Source: an uncultured Christensenella sp. (GTDB lineage Bacteria > Bacillota > Clostridia > Christensenellales > DTU072). Taken from it: 64,000 nucleotides of DNA. Position numbers and translations under genes: made by a program. The notes beneath the pieces were generated by a model. It made no database searches, had not been told where the DNA came from, and saw only the letters and a program-made list of their open reading frames with translations. Position 1 is the stretch's first letter. Each line of letters starts with the position of its first letter. Shown here in pieces: positions 23,919 through 33,031 of the stretch. The DNA lies in assembly GCA_949285605.1 (NCBI GenBank), contig CASDZI010000002.1:1-64000 (forward strand), written 5' to 3'.

Positions 23919-23926
23919 ACCCTCTC

Positions 23927-25852
23927 CTAAATTTTAGCTTTTTTGTTCATATGTTCCTTTCTGTACTCGCTCGGGACGAGTTCGAAAAGATAGGTCTCGG
24001 TGAGATCCTTGTCGCCTGCCGTGCTGGCTTGCCAGAGTTTTTCCAACGATTCGTTCAGGCGTACGTCGTCCACCTCGTTGAGCTTGCAAATAAAAATATC
24101 CTTATGCGAAGTCTTATCCACGTTTTCGTTGCCGTACTGCAATTCCTCGAAAAGCTTTTCCCCGGGACGGAGACCGCTGATTTTGATTTCGATATCCTTA
24201 TTCGGAATAAGTCCCGACATACGGATAAGGTCGCTTGCAAGGTCGTAGATATAAACCGGCTCGCCCATATCGAGGACGAAAACTTCTCCCCCCTTCGCTA
24301 AAGCCCCCGCCTGCAAAACCAACGTAACCGCTTCGGGTATGGTCATAAAATACCGTTTCATTTCCTTGTCGGTGACGGTGACCGGTCCGCCTGCGTTGAT
24401 TTGTTTTATGAAGGTCGGAATAACGCTTCCGCTGGAACCCAACACGTTCCCGAAACGCACCGCCGCCACCTGGGTCGTGAAAGTTTTGGAGGCGCTCTGC
24501 AAGCAGAGTTCCGCCACCCTCTTCGTCGCTCCCATAACGTTTGCCGGATTGATGGCTTTATCGGTGGATATGAGTATGAACTTCTTGACTCCGCTTGCGT
24601 TGCATTGCTCCAGCACGTTCTTGGTGCCGAAAACGTTGTTTTTGACGCTCTCGTCGGCGGAAATTTCCATCATCGGAACGTGTTTGTATGCGGCGGCGTG
24701 GAAAACCACGTCGGGACGGTAAAAGTCCATGACTTCCTTGAGTTTTCCTTTATCCCTCACCGAACCCATTTCCAAAGAATATCTCTTGCGGTCGTGAGTC
24801 TTTTTCAGTTCTTCGTTGAATTCGAACATTCCGTTTTCGTGATGATCGAAAATAACCAGGTGTTTACACCCGTATTTCAACGCCTGACGACACAGTTCGC
24901 TGCCTATGCTTCCCGCTCCCCCCGTCACCATAATGACCTTGTTTTTTATGAATCCGTCCACGAGTTCCCGGTCCATAGTATGCTCGTCTCTGTGCAGAAG
25001 GTCCTCGATTTTTATATTCCTTATGCTAATTACGTCGGAATTGAGTTCGCTTTGAGCGTCACGGAACGCCGAGGTTATCATTATCCTGACGTCGAACTGC
25101 TTTATGTAGTCGAATATGCTCCTCAATTCGGGTTTGGAAAGATTGGTGATGGCTATCGCTATTACGTTTGCTTTGTATTTTTCGATAACTCTTTTGATTT
25201 CGTTACGATCGCCTTCCACGGGAATATTGCTGATGAGGTTGCCTTCCTTGAGTTTGTCGTCGTCGATGATCGCCACCGGTTCGTAGCCGTCGGAAGGATT
25301 TTCCAACAACCTCTTGACGAGAGCCGCCCCGGTATATCCGGCTCCGTAAACTATGACTTTGTTGACGGGTTTCTTGACGGCGTTCTTGAAACGGAATCTG
25401 TAACGGGCTGCGATAATCAACCTTAAGGACACCCTGTAAAGCGCCGCCATAAAGAAAAACAGCATATAAGCGTTGAAGACCAAAGGATTGGGTACGTTAT
25501 AGAGGTGTCCTGCGAAAGTAAAGAGTCCTCTGTATAAAAGTCCGAACGCAAGACTGCACACGCCTACCACTATCAGACGGAGAAGTTCCATGGTCCCGGC
25601 ATAACGCCATACGATACGGTAAACGTTGGCAAAATACATTAAAAGTATGGTGGTTACGATACAGGGTAAAGCAAGGAGCATTGTAGCCCCGTACCCCGAC
25701 GGAGAAGGCACGATATTCAGGCTGTCGAGGTAATACGCCAGACTGAACATACAGAAGAAAATGAAAATATCTATAAGCATCGGAATTGCGGTAATTCCGT
25801 GTTCTTTGAAGAAGCGTTTGATTTTCTTTTTATCGAAAGTGATTTTTTTCAT
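23927..25852 (-). CDS. Membrane nucleotide-sugar 4,6-dehydratase (CapD/PglF/FlaA1-like)
   Basis: The N-terminal 150 residues hold about four membrane segments. Then come a CoA-binding-like Rossmann domain (VIVYGAGYTGAALVKRLL, near 165-185) and an SDR-type dehydratase domain (VTGGAGSIGSELCRQ near 310, FHAAAYKHVPMME, STDKAINPANVMGATKR). This is the large membrane form of UDP-N-acetylhexosamine 4,6-dehydratase used in bacterial surface-glycan and diNAc-bacillosamine-type synthesis. The substrate, UDP-GlcNAc, would come from the next genes in the operon. The start ATG overlaps the mtnN stop by four bases and lacks its own ribosome site, suggesting coupling. Confidence 0.88.
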   Translation of the reverse strand: MKKITFDKKKIKRFFKEHGITAIPMLIDIFIFFCMFSLAYYLDSLNIVPSPSGYGATMLLALPCIVTTILLMYFANVYRIVWRYAGTMELLRLIVVGVCSLAFGLLYRGLFTFAGHLYNVPNPLVFNAYMLFFFMAALYRVSLRLIIAARYRFRFKNAVKKPVNKVIVYGAGYTGAALVKRLLENPSDGYEPVAIIDDDKLKEGNLISNIPVEGDRNEIKRVIEKYKANVIAIAITNLSKPELRSIFDYIKQFDVRIMITSAFRDAQSELNSDVISIRNIKIEDLLHRDEHTMDRELVDGFIKNKVIMVTGGAGSIGSELCRQALKYGCKHLVIFDHHENGMFEFNEELKKTHDRKRYSLEMGSVRDKGKLKEVMDFYRPDVVFHAAAYKHVPMMEISADESVKNNVFGTKNVLEQCNASGVKKFILISTDKAINPANVMGATKRVAELCLQSASKTFTTQVAAVRFGNVLGSSGSVIPTFIKQINAGGPVTVTDKEMKRYFMTIPEAVTLVLQAGALAKGGEVFVLDMGEPVYIYDLASDLIRMSGLIPNKDIEIKISGLRPGEKLFEELQYGNENVDKTSHKDIFICKLNEVDDVRLNESLEKLWQASTAGDKDLTETYLFELVPSEYRKEHMNKKAKI

Positions 25853-26550
25853 TGGTAAAATATGCCCTTGTCGTCCTCTTCGGGCAGTTCCTCCATAAAG
25901 GATTTAATAGCGAAAAAAAGCTTTTCGGACGCCGAAAACAGAAATGCGTTGAAATCGGCGGGCGGATCTCCGTATTCGTCGTCGGAAATGCAACGAAGAC
26001 AAAGGAATTTTTTGCCCGCTCTGAAGGCGCATTGCGCCACGGCGGCGCTCTCCATATCGCAGCAGCTTGCGCCGAAGAGGGAGACTATCCTGTCCTTGAC
26101 CGTCTTGTCCGCCACGAATTGTTCTCCGCAGGCGACGGTCCCTTTCTTTGCGCCGCAGGACTTTTGCAGTAAAGAAGACAGCCCCTTGTCGCAGGGGAAG
26201 AATATTTTTTCCACGGTGCTGACGAAACCCACGGGATCGCCCAACGGAGAAGTGTCCACGTCGTGCTGAACGGCGTTTTCCGCAGCCACCAGGTCGAGGA
26301 TCCGAACGTCTTTGCCCAGTCCTCCGCTGACGCCGACGCTGACGATGGTATCGGGGTTATAACGGGAGATAAGCAGCGTCGTTCCGAAAGACGCGTTGAC
26401 TTTCCCTATTCCGCAAAGGGCGATAACGGACCTCCGTCCGTTGAAGGAAACTTTATAAAAATCCACTCCGTAAAGCGTTTCTTTATCGATCACGTTTTCC
26501 GAAAGGAAGGGTTCGGCTTCCTGTTTCATGGCTATCACTATGCCGATCAT
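25849..26550 (-). CDS. mtnN: 5'-methylthioadenosine/S-adenosylhomocysteine nucleosidase
   Basis: MtnN cleaves adenine from MTA and SAH, recycling by-products of methylation and polyamine synthesis. The 233-residue protein has the family start MIGIVIAMKQEAEP with Glu11, the phosphorylase-fold motif VSVGVSGGLG, DMESAAVAQ for ribose binding and the catalytic Asp in CISDDE. Fourteen additional in-frame codons precede this Met but have no ribosome site, whereas AGGGAA lies upstream of 26550. It is the first gene of the unit that ends with galE; metabolically it does not fit the rest and may be there only for expression. Confidence 0.9.
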   Translation of the reverse strand: MIGIVIAMKQEAEPFLSENVIDKETLYGVDFYKVSFNGRRSVIALCGIGKVNASFGTTLLISRYNPDTIVSVGVSGGLGKDVRILDLVAAENAVQHDVDTSPLGDPVGFVSTVEKIFFPCDKGLSSLLQKSCGAKKGTVACGEQFVADKTVKDRIVSLFGASCCDMESAAVAQCAFRAGKKFLCLRCISDDEYGDPPADFNAFLFSASEKLFFAIKSFMEELPEEDDKGIFYQ

Positions 26551-26582
26551 ATTCGTTTTTTCCCTAAAATTATATTTAATAA

Positions 26583-26611
26583 ATTTTATCACGATATAAT
26601 TATTAAGTCAA
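26583..26611 (-). promoter_or_regulatory. Promoter of the mtnN-to-galE operon
   Basis: On the minus strand TTGACT (26611-26606) and TAAAAT (26588-26583) are 17 bases apart, about 33 bases before mtnN. All seven following genes overlap or lie within 13 bases of each other, and the next terminator is at 18947-18976. Confidence 0.65.
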
Positions 26612-26661
26612 CAACATTCCTTTCACGCCGCTGTCGTCTGTCGATTTTTGAACAAAATCAT

Positions 26662-26687
26662 TAAAAAAGCCGCACTTTCGTGCGGCT
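26662..26687 (-). terminator. Terminator of htpG
   Basis: Read on the minus strand: stem AGCCGCAC, loop GAAA, stem GTGCGGCT (26687-26668), then T-run. The GAAA tetraloop and full pairing make it strong. It separates htpG from the mtnN operon. Confidence 0.85.
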
Positions 26688-26717
26688 CTATTGGTTGACG
26701 TCCCTTGCCTTTTTTTC

Positions 26718-28568
26718 TCAACCTATCAGTTTGCAGACGAGATCGGCAAGACGGGTGGGGTTGTCCACGGCGACGCCTTCGATTAAAAGTGCCTGGTCGT
26801 ACAAAACTTCGGCGAGCATTTTCAGCCTGTCTTTGTCCTCGGCGTAAAGCTTCTTTACCGTTTCGAAAACCGGGTGCGACGCATTGATCTCCAACACCTT
26901 TTCGGCTTTTATTTTGTCCTTGGGAGCGTTGGGCATACTGTTGATCACCTTTTCCATTTCGATGGTAAGCTCCCCTTCGCTGGTCAGGCAGACGGGATGA
27001 GTCTTCAGACGGGAGGAAAGTTTCACCTTGCCTACCTTCCCCTCCAACGCTTCTTTCAGAAAATCGGTTACCTCTTTGTCTTCCGCACTCTCTTCCACGC
27101 CGTCGTCTATCCCGATATCCTCCGACGCCACCGAACGGAATTCCTTTTCCTTGTAATTGAGCATGATCCTTATGGCAAATTCGTCGATACTGTCGGTCAT
27201 ACACAGCACGTCGAAGCCTTCCTCGGTCACCTTTTCGCACTGCGGCAAAGTCTTTATGCTCTCTGCCGACGCACCGGTGGAATAATAAATGTATTTCTGA
27301 TTTTCCGGCATTTCGGCTACATACTCGCCAAGCGTGACGAATTTATCCTTTTTCAGAGAGCGGAACAGCACCAGATCCTGAAGTTTATCCTTGTCGGCGC
27401 CCCAGTTGTCGTAGATACCGTACTTCAACTGCAATCCGAAAGCGGAGAAGAACTTTTCGTATTTTTCCCTGTCGTTTTCCAGAAGGTTGGTAAGTTCGCT
27501 TCTTATTTTCTTTTCGATATTCTGAGCGATGAGTTTGAGCTGGCGGTCGTACTGCACCGTTTCACGGGAGATGTTCAGAGTAAGCTCGCTGTCCACCAAT
27601 CCCTTAACGAAACTGAAGTAGTCGGGCAGAAGATCCTTGCAAAGGTCGGTTATAAGCACGCCGTTGGTGTAAAGACGAAGCCCTTTTTCGAAACTTTTGG
27701 AGTAATAATTGTATTGCGGATGCGAGGGAATAAACAATAACGCCTTGTACTCGACGGCGCCCTCCGCCGAAGCGTGCACGGTGAGAAGCGGCTCCTCGGA
27801 ATCGTAAAACGTATCCTTGTAAAAACGGTCGTACTCTTCCTTGGTCACTTCCTTCTTGTTCTTTTTCCACAAAGGCACCATGGAGTTGAGGGTTTCGGTC
27901 TCCTTGTATTCCTCTTCCTTGCCGTCCTCGGTGCGGTAACGGGTCGCTTCCATTCTTATCGGATAGCGGATATAATCGGAATATTTCTTAACGAGCTCCC
28001 TTATCTCGTACTCCTCGACGTACTTGCCGTATTTTTCCTCCTCGGTGTCGTCTTTGAGGTAAACGGTGACCACGGTGCCGTGCCCGTCCTTTTCCGCTTT
28101 CTTTACGTCGTAGCCAGCCGTACCCTCGGAAACCCATAAATTCGCTTCCTCGCTGCCGTAGGCTTTGCTTAAAACTTCCACCTTCTTCGCTACCATAAAG
28201 GCGGAATAAAACCCTACCCCGAACTGCCCAATGATGCTGACGTCCTCGTTCGGCTCGTTCTCCTTCTTGAAATCCAGCGAGCCGCTCCGCGCGATAACGC
28301 CTAAATTGTTCTCCAGTTCCTCCGCGGTCATTCCTATGCCGTTGTCTGCGATTTTCAGGATACGGTTTTCCTTGTCCAACGTGATGTCGATGGCGAAATC
28401 CTCTCTGTTTAGTCCGCTTATTCCTCCCGTCAGACTCTTGTAATACAGCTTGTCTATAGCGTCGGAACAGTTGCTCAACAGCTCTCTTATGAATATTTCC
28501 TTGTGAGTGTATATGGAATTTATCATTAAATCCAATACCCTCTGCGATTCTGTCTTGAATTTTTTCAT
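26718..28568 (-). CDS. htpG: Hsp90-family chaperone HtpG
   Basis: The 616-residue cytosolic ATP-dependent chaperone has the GHKL ATPase at the N-terminus (ELLSNCSDAIDKLYY, then DNGIGMTAEEL, then GQFGVGFYSAFMVA), the middle domain with SRETVQYD, and a C-terminal dimerisation domain. Its length and order are those of bacterial HtpG. The ATG is preceded by CGGGAGG. A perfect CIRCE element and a consensus promoter lie directly upstream, so it should be repressed by HrcA and induced by heat. Confidence 0.95.
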   Translation of the reverse strand: MKKFKTESQRVLDLMINSIYTHKEIFIRELLSNCSDAIDKLYYKSLTGGISGLNREDFAIDITLDKENRILKIADNGIGMTAEELENNLGVIARSGSLDFKKENEPNEDVSIIGQFGVGFYSAFMVAKKVEVLSKAYGSEEANLWVSEGTAGYDVKKAEKDGHGTVVTVYLKDDTEEEKYGKYVEEYEIRELVKKYSDYIRYPIRMEATRYRTEDGKEEEYKETETLNSMVPLWKKNKKEVTKEEYDRFYKDTFYDSEEPLLTVHASAEGAVEYKALLFIPSHPQYNYYSKSFEKGLRLYTNGVLITDLCKDLLPDYFSFVKGLVDSELTLNISRETVQYDRQLKLIAQNIEKKIRSELTNLLENDREKYEKFFSAFGLQLKYGIYDNWGADKDKLQDLVLFRSLKKDKFVTLGEYVAEMPENQKYIYYSTGASAESIKTLPQCEKVTEEGFDVLCMTDSIDEFAIRIMLNYKEKEFRSVASEDIGIDDGVEESAEDKEVTDFLKEALEGKVGKVKLSSRLKTHPVCLTSEGELTIEMEKVINSMPNAPKDKIKAEKVLEINASHPVFETVKKLYAEDKDRLKMLAEVLYDQALLIEGVAVDNPTRLADLVCKLIG

Positions 28569-28596
28569 ACCGGATAACCTCCCGTTCGTTTTTTTG

Positions 28597-28623
28597 TTAG
28601 CACTCTCCCCTTTCGAGTGCTAA
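28597..28623. promoter_or_regulatory. CIRCE operator (HrcA binding site)
   Basis: TTAGCACTC (28597-28605), nine bases, GAGTGCTAA (28615-28623) is an exact match to the CIRCE consensus. It sits just downstream of the htpG -10 box, covering the transcription start. CIRCE usually controls groESL and dnaK operons. Confidence 0.95.
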
Positions 28624-28627
28624 ACAT

Positions 28628-28656
28628 ATTATAATCCCGCCGCAGTCGCTTTGCAA
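28628..28656 (-). promoter_or_regulatory. htpG promoter
   Basis: On the minus strand TTGCAA (28656-28651), 17 bases, and TATAAT (28633-28628). The CIRCE element begins four bases after the -10 box. Confidence 0.75.
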
Positions 28657-28773
28657 GTGTTTTTATATAATTTTTGACGCAAATTTTCCACCTATACCGC
28701 AAAAGCGGAAAAAGACAATTTTGCAAAAAGAAAAAATGTTTTAGACCTTTCGATAAGACATAGACTAATAAAT

Positions 28774-29583
28774 ATGAAAAAGAAAGGGGTAGCGTTGCTG
28801 GCGATCGTTTTACTTGCGTTTTCGGCGTTGACTATAGGGATAGGTCTGTGGACGTCGAGGAAAATCGAAACGGAGCTCTATGAAGAGACCCTGAACCTTT
28901 CCTCACCGATAAGGGTCTGTCAGATTTCCGATTTGCATTATCCTTATAACGGCGCAGACCTCGACAAGTTGTCGGAGGAGATTACGGATATTTCTCCAGA
29001 CCTCGTTTTTCTTACCGGGGATATCTTCGACGGGAAAGCCCGCAAAGAGGAGATGAGCGGACTTTACTCCTTCCTCTCCGCCCTTTCTTCGGTAAGTCCG
29101 GTCTACGCCGTGATAGGCAACCACGAAATAGGCAGTCCTCTGCTCGATGAATACGTCGATTTCTGCCGAAACGACGGGATCGAGCTTCTCCTCGACGAAA
29201 CCGCCCTTTTCCGCAAAGGAACCACTACGGTCAAAATAACCGGTCTTAAGGACGGGAAACTGCTGAACAAAACCAACGTGCCCGATTATTTTAGCGAAAA
29301 AAAAGCCTCGCTTAATTTCGTTCTCGCACACAGACCCGAACTTTTCGACAGTTACGTTTCCGCAAATGCAGGCTACGTTTTCGCAGGTCACGCCCACGGC
29401 GGTCAAATGCGTTTTTTCAAAAAAGGCATATATGCTCCCGACCAGGGACTCTTCCCCTCCTACACTTCGGGCAGATATTCCGCCGACACTTCCGTAATGT
29501 TTGTAAGTCGTGGTTTGGGTGACGGATACTCGTCTTTCAGGTGCTTTAACCCATATCATCTGATAGTGGTAGATTTTGTGTAA
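28774..29583 (+). CDS. Membrane-anchored calcineurin-like metallophosphoesterase
   Basis: One N-terminal hydrophobic segment (VALLAIVLLAFSALTIGIGLW, residues about 5-25) anchors the protein with its enzyme domain outside. The metal-binding motifs appear in the expected order: DLH (in QISDLHYPY), GDIFD, GNHE and GHAHGGQ. The 269-residue size fits the YkuE/YaeI subgroup, some of whose members act on lipid or wall-linked phosphates; the substrate here is unknown. There is no recognisable ribosome site before the ATG. A TAGACT-like -10 ends seven bases upstream, so translation may be leaderless, but this promoter is weak. It is divergent from htpG. Confidence 0.88.
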   Translation: MKKKGVALLAIVLLAFSALTIGIGLWTSRKIETELYEETLNLSSPIRVCQISDLHYPYNGADLDKLSEEITDISPDLVFLTGDIFDGKARKEEMSGLYSFLSALSSVSPVYAVIGNHEIGSPLLDEYVDFCRNDGIELLLDETALFRKGTTTVKITGLKDGKLLNKTNVPDYFSEKKASLNFVLAHRPELFDSYVSANAGYVFAGHAHGGQMRFFKKGIYAPDQGLFPSYTSGRYSADTSVMFVSRGLGDGYSSFRCFNPYHLIVVDFV

Positions 29584-29823
29584 GAGCTCGTTCTCCATCC
29601 TTTGAGTCCGCTTTTCTTGCCTTCGTTTTTTCAAAAAACAACGTCGTTTTTTGCTATACCGTTTTATCCTGTTTTATTTGAATTTCCTTTTTTTCCCAAA
29701 CGAAGTAATAGCTCGTTTTCGAGGAAAACACCCCCCTTTTTCGCAACGTGTCCCGGACGCCCTTTTTTCTGTTTTTCCCGCCTTGTCGGGGCGTCTTATT
29801 CGGTTAATATATATTTAATATAT
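29584..29823. other. Intergenic stretch between the phosphoesterase gene and ileS
   Basis: Together with the promoter and leader that follow, the gap is 304 bases. It is rich in T and C on the plus strand and has no convincing ORF. A long-range pairing GACGCCC (29756-29762) with GGGCGTC (29789-29795), enclosing a small CCCG/CGGG hairpin, may end upstream transcription but has no clear T-run. No tRNA or T-box motif was found. Confidence 0.4.
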
Positions 29824-29853
29824 TTGACACGCTGCGCGCTGAGGGTTTATAAT
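29824..29853 (+). promoter_or_regulatory. ileS promoter
   Basis: TTGACA (29824-29829), 18 bases, TATAAT (29848-29853), both perfect consensus. The leader before the ATG at 29888 would be only about 27 bases, too short for a T-box. Confidence 0.8.
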
Positions 29854-29887
29854 GGATTGATTTTAATTGAAAACACGGAGGCATACG

Positions 29888-32800
29888 ATGCGTAAAGAAA
29901 ATCCCTCTCCCGATTTCATCGCTCTCGAAAAAGAGATTCTTTCTTTCTGGGAGAAGAACGAATGCTTCGCCAAACTGGTGGAAAAGAACAAAAACGGCGA
30001 AAGATTCCGTTTCCTCGACGGGCCCATTACCGCCAATAACCCTATGGGTATTCACCACGCCTGGGGCAGAACGCTCAAAGACGCCAATATCAAATACAAT
30101 TCCATGCACGGCAAGAGCTGCCAGTTCCAGAACGGTTTCGACTCACAGGGTCTTTGGGTGGAAGTGGAGACCGAAAAGGAACTCGGGCTGAAAGACAAAC
30201 GCAGCATTCTCGAATACGGTATGGATAATTTTACCGAAAAATGTATGGACAGGGTACGGAAGTTTTCGGCGATCATCACCGAACAGAGCAAACGTCTCGG
30301 TCAATGGATGGACTGGGATCACAGCTATTTCACCAATACCGACCTCAACATCACCTCTATCTGGCACTTTTTGAAAGTCTGCCACGAGAAAGGATATCTG
30401 GTCAAAAGCCACCGCCCCATGCCCTGGTGTCCCCGTTGCGGCACCTCGCTTTCCGAACACGAAATGAGCGGAAGCTATAAGGACGTCACCCACATTTCCA
30501 TTTACGCAAAACTGCCCTTAAAGGATTCCGACGACAGTATCCTGGTCTGGACCACCACTCCGTGGACGCTGACCAGCAACGTAGCCCTCGCCGTCAATCC
30601 CGAAATAGATTACCTCAGAGTTAAAGTAAAAAGCGACGAAAGGACTCTCATCGTCGGAAAGAAAGCTCTTTCCAAATTAAAAGGCGACATCGTCACCGTT
30701 CTCGACGAATTCAAGGGAAGCGAGCTGGTCGGGAAGGAATACACCACCGTTTTCCCGGAATTCGAGGTTCAGAAATTCCCGCACTTCATAGTTCCGTGGG
30801 AAGACGTGGACGCCGAAGAAGGAACGGGCGTGGTGCACATCGCTCCGGGTTGCGGCGCAGAGGACTTCGACCTCGGCAAAAGGCATAACCTTAAACAAAT
30901 CTGTCCTATCGACGACAGCGGCATCATTCTTCCGGGGTTCGGCGCCCTCTCCGGTATGCAGACTTCCGAAGTTTTAGACACCGTCGTTGCGGATATGACG
31001 GCAAAGAACGTGCTTTACAAGACCGAACCCGTAACTCACAGTTATCCGCATTGCTGGCGTTGCAAGACGCAGGTGGTGTTCAAACTGGTGGACGAATGGA
31101 GTATAGCCACCGAAAAACTCAAGCCTTTACTGCTCGCCGCCGCCGACACCGTCAAATGGGAACCGGAATTTGCCGGCAAACGTATGAAAGACTGGCTGAC
31201 CAATATGGGCGACTGGAATATTTCCCGTAAGCGTTTCTACGGACTGCCGCTTCCCTTCTATCCCTGTCCGCATTGCGGTCATCTCACAGTGGTGGGAAGC
31301 AAGGAAGAACTTATCGAACTCAGCGAAAACAAATCCCTCGAGGGCGTGCCTCATCTGCACCGTCCCTATATAGACAAAATAAGAATCATCTGCCCGAAGT
31401 GCGGCAAGCCCGTGGAGAGAGTTCCCGAAGTCGGGGACTGCTGGCTGGACGCCGGCATAACGCCTTTCAGCACCAAGAAGTATTTCGAGGACAAGGAATA
31501 TTTCCAAAAGAACTTCCCCAGCGAACTGGTCATCGAAATGAAAGAACAGATCCGCCTGTGGTTCTATTCCCTGCTTTTTATGAGCGTGGTGCTTACCGGC
31601 AAAGCTCCCTATGAACAGGTAGTCGCCCACTCTTCTGTGGTCAACGAAGACGGCGGAAAGTTCTCCAAGACGGGCAATATGATCCGTTTCGACGAAGCCG
31701 CCGAAAAAATGGGCGCCGATCCCGTCAGATACCTCTTCTGTTCGGCTCCCGTAGCCGGCGACGTCCGTTTCGGGTACAATCTTACCGACGAAGCGAGAAG
31801 AAAAATACTTTCCTTCTGGAACGTATACGTTTTCTTCAACCTCTACGCCTGCCTGGATAACCCCGACATAGCGCATTTCACGCCCGACGAAAGCACCCTC
31901 ACCCATTCCGACAAATGGCTGCTCGCCCGTACCGAACAGTTCCTGAACGCCGCCGACGCAGGTATGAAAGCTTACCGCACCGCCGCGGTTATAAAGGAAT
32001 TTGAAAGTTTCACCGACGACGTCAGCAACTGGTATATCCGTATCAACCGTAAGCGTTTCTGGAAGTCCACCGACAAGAACGATCAGATGAACGCCTACAA
32101 ATGTCTTTACGGAGCCATCAAGACGGTTTTGGGCGTTATGGCGCCGATAATTCCCTTCCTGACCGATTACATCTGGCAGAACACGGTAAGGTGTATCGAA
32201 CCCGACGAAGCCATAAGCGTACACCTGTCCGACTACCCCGTCCTGAAAGGCGTAAACTACGGCGACGTGCTTGCCGAAACCGAAGCGGCGAGAGAGATCA
32301 TAACCGTGGCGCAGAGAATGCGTAACGAAGCGCAGCTGAAAATAAAACAGCCCCTGCGTACCCTTTACGTGGTCTGCGACGAAACCTTCCGCTCCAAAGT
32401 GGAAGCCTTGGAAAACGTCATAAAAGACGAACTTAACGTGAAAGAAATACGTTTTTCTTCCGACGAAAGCGATTTCAACGAAAGATACTACACCGTCAAT
32501 TTCCGTGTAGCGGGCGCAAAACTCAAAAAAGAAGCGCAGAACCTCAAAACCATCGTGGAGGGACTGGACAAAGAAGGTATGCGTAAGCTGGACGAAAGCT
32601 ATCTTTCCGGCACCATAAATCTCGGGCCTTTCGAAGGTCTGACCTGCGACGTGTTCGACGTTCACACCCGTCCGAAGGAAGGATTCGTTGTGTCCGCCGA
32701 AAACGGCTTTACCCTCGCCCTCGACACCGTGCTGGACGCCGCTCTCGTAAGAGAAGGTTTCATAAGGGAGACCATTCGTCAGATACAGGTATTGCGGAAG

Positions 32801-33007
32801 GAAGCGGATTTTGCGGTGGAACAGCGTATCAAAGCCGAAATAAAGACTTTCGACGACGAAGCGGCTCTTGCCGTAAGCGAATACGCCGACAGGATAAAAA
32901 CCGATATCCTCTGCACCGAGCTCACCGTAATAAGCGACCCCGCCGTGGAAAAGGAGATCGCCGTCGGTCAAAGCAAGCTCGTCATAAAACTGAAACTCGA
33001 TAAATAA
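29888..33007 (+). CDS. ileS: Isoleucine--tRNA ligase with divergent HIGH motif
   Basis: The 1039-residue class I synthetase charges tRNA-Ile. The signature HIGH appears as GIHHAWGRT (His56, His57), a variant seen in one divergent bacterial branch of the family, and KMSKS appears as KFSKT (591-595). The editing domain (LVWTTTPWTLTSNVALAV), a zinc-finger pair (PWCPRCGTSL) with a second Cys4 cluster (CPHCG and CPKCG), and the anticodon-binding region follow. The C-terminal arm ends in KLVIKLKLDK. GGAGG lies eight bases before the chosen ATG; seven earlier in-frame codons lie within that ribosome site. yqeY follows after 24 bases. Valine or leucine specificity is unlikely given the overall pattern, but the substrate is inferred from family only. 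Confidence 0.88.
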   Translation: MRKENPSPDFIALEKEILSFWEKNECFAKLVEKNKNGERFRFLDGPITANNPMGIHHAWGRTLKDANIKYNSMHGKSCQFQNGFDSQGLWVEVETEKELGLKDKRSILEYGMDNFTEKCMDRVRKFSAIITEQSKRLGQWMDWDHSYFTNTDLNITSIWHFLKVCHEKGYLVKSHRPMPWCPRCGTSLSEHEMSGSYKDVTHISIYAKLPLKDSDDSILVWTTTPWTLTSNVALAVNPEIDYLRVKVKSDERTLIVGKKALSKLKGDIVTVLDEFKGSELVGKEYTTVFPEFEVQKFPHFIVPWEDVDAEEGTGVVHIAPGCGAEDFDLGKRHNLKQICPIDDSGIILPGFGALSGMQTSEVLDTVVADMTAKNVLYKTEPVTHSYPHCWRCKTQVVFKLVDEWSIATEKLKPLLLAAADTVKWEPEFAGKRMKDWLTNMGDWNISRKRFYGLPLPFYPCPHCGHLTVVGSKEELIELSENKSLEGVPHLHRPYIDKIRIICPKCGKPVERVPEVGDCWLDAGITPFSTKKYFEDKEYFQKNFPSELVIEMKEQIRLWFYSLLFMSVVLTGKAPYEQVVAHSSVVNEDGGKFSKTGNMIRFDEAAEKMGADPVRYLFCSAPVAGDVRFGYNLTDEARRKILSFWNVYVFFNLYACLDNPDIAHFTPDESTLTHSDKWLLARTEQFLNAADAGMKAYRTAAVIKEFESFTDDVSNWYIRINRKRFWKSTDKNDQMNAYKCLYGAIKTVLGVMAPIIPFLTDYIWQNTVRCIEPDEAISVHLSDYPVLKGVNYGDVLAETEAAREIITVAQRMRNEAQLKIKQPLRTLYVVCDETFRSKVEALENVIKDELNVKEIRFSSDESDFNERYYTVNFRVAGAKLKKEAQNLKTIVEGLDKEGMRKLDESYLSGTINLGPFEGLTCDVFDVHTRPKEGFVVSAENGFTLALDTVLDAALVREGFIRETIRQIQVLRKEADFAVEQRIKAEIKTFDDEAALAVSEYADRIKTDILCTELTVISDPAVEKEIAVGQSKLVIKLKLDK

Positions 33008-33031
33008 TTTCCGTATAAAAAGGAGGTATTT

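Noticed and set aside
29584..29887. A T-box leader upstream of ileS
   Set aside because: Bacillota ileS often has one, but the perfect promoter at 29824-29853 leaves only about 27 leader bases, and no T-box core sequence was seen.
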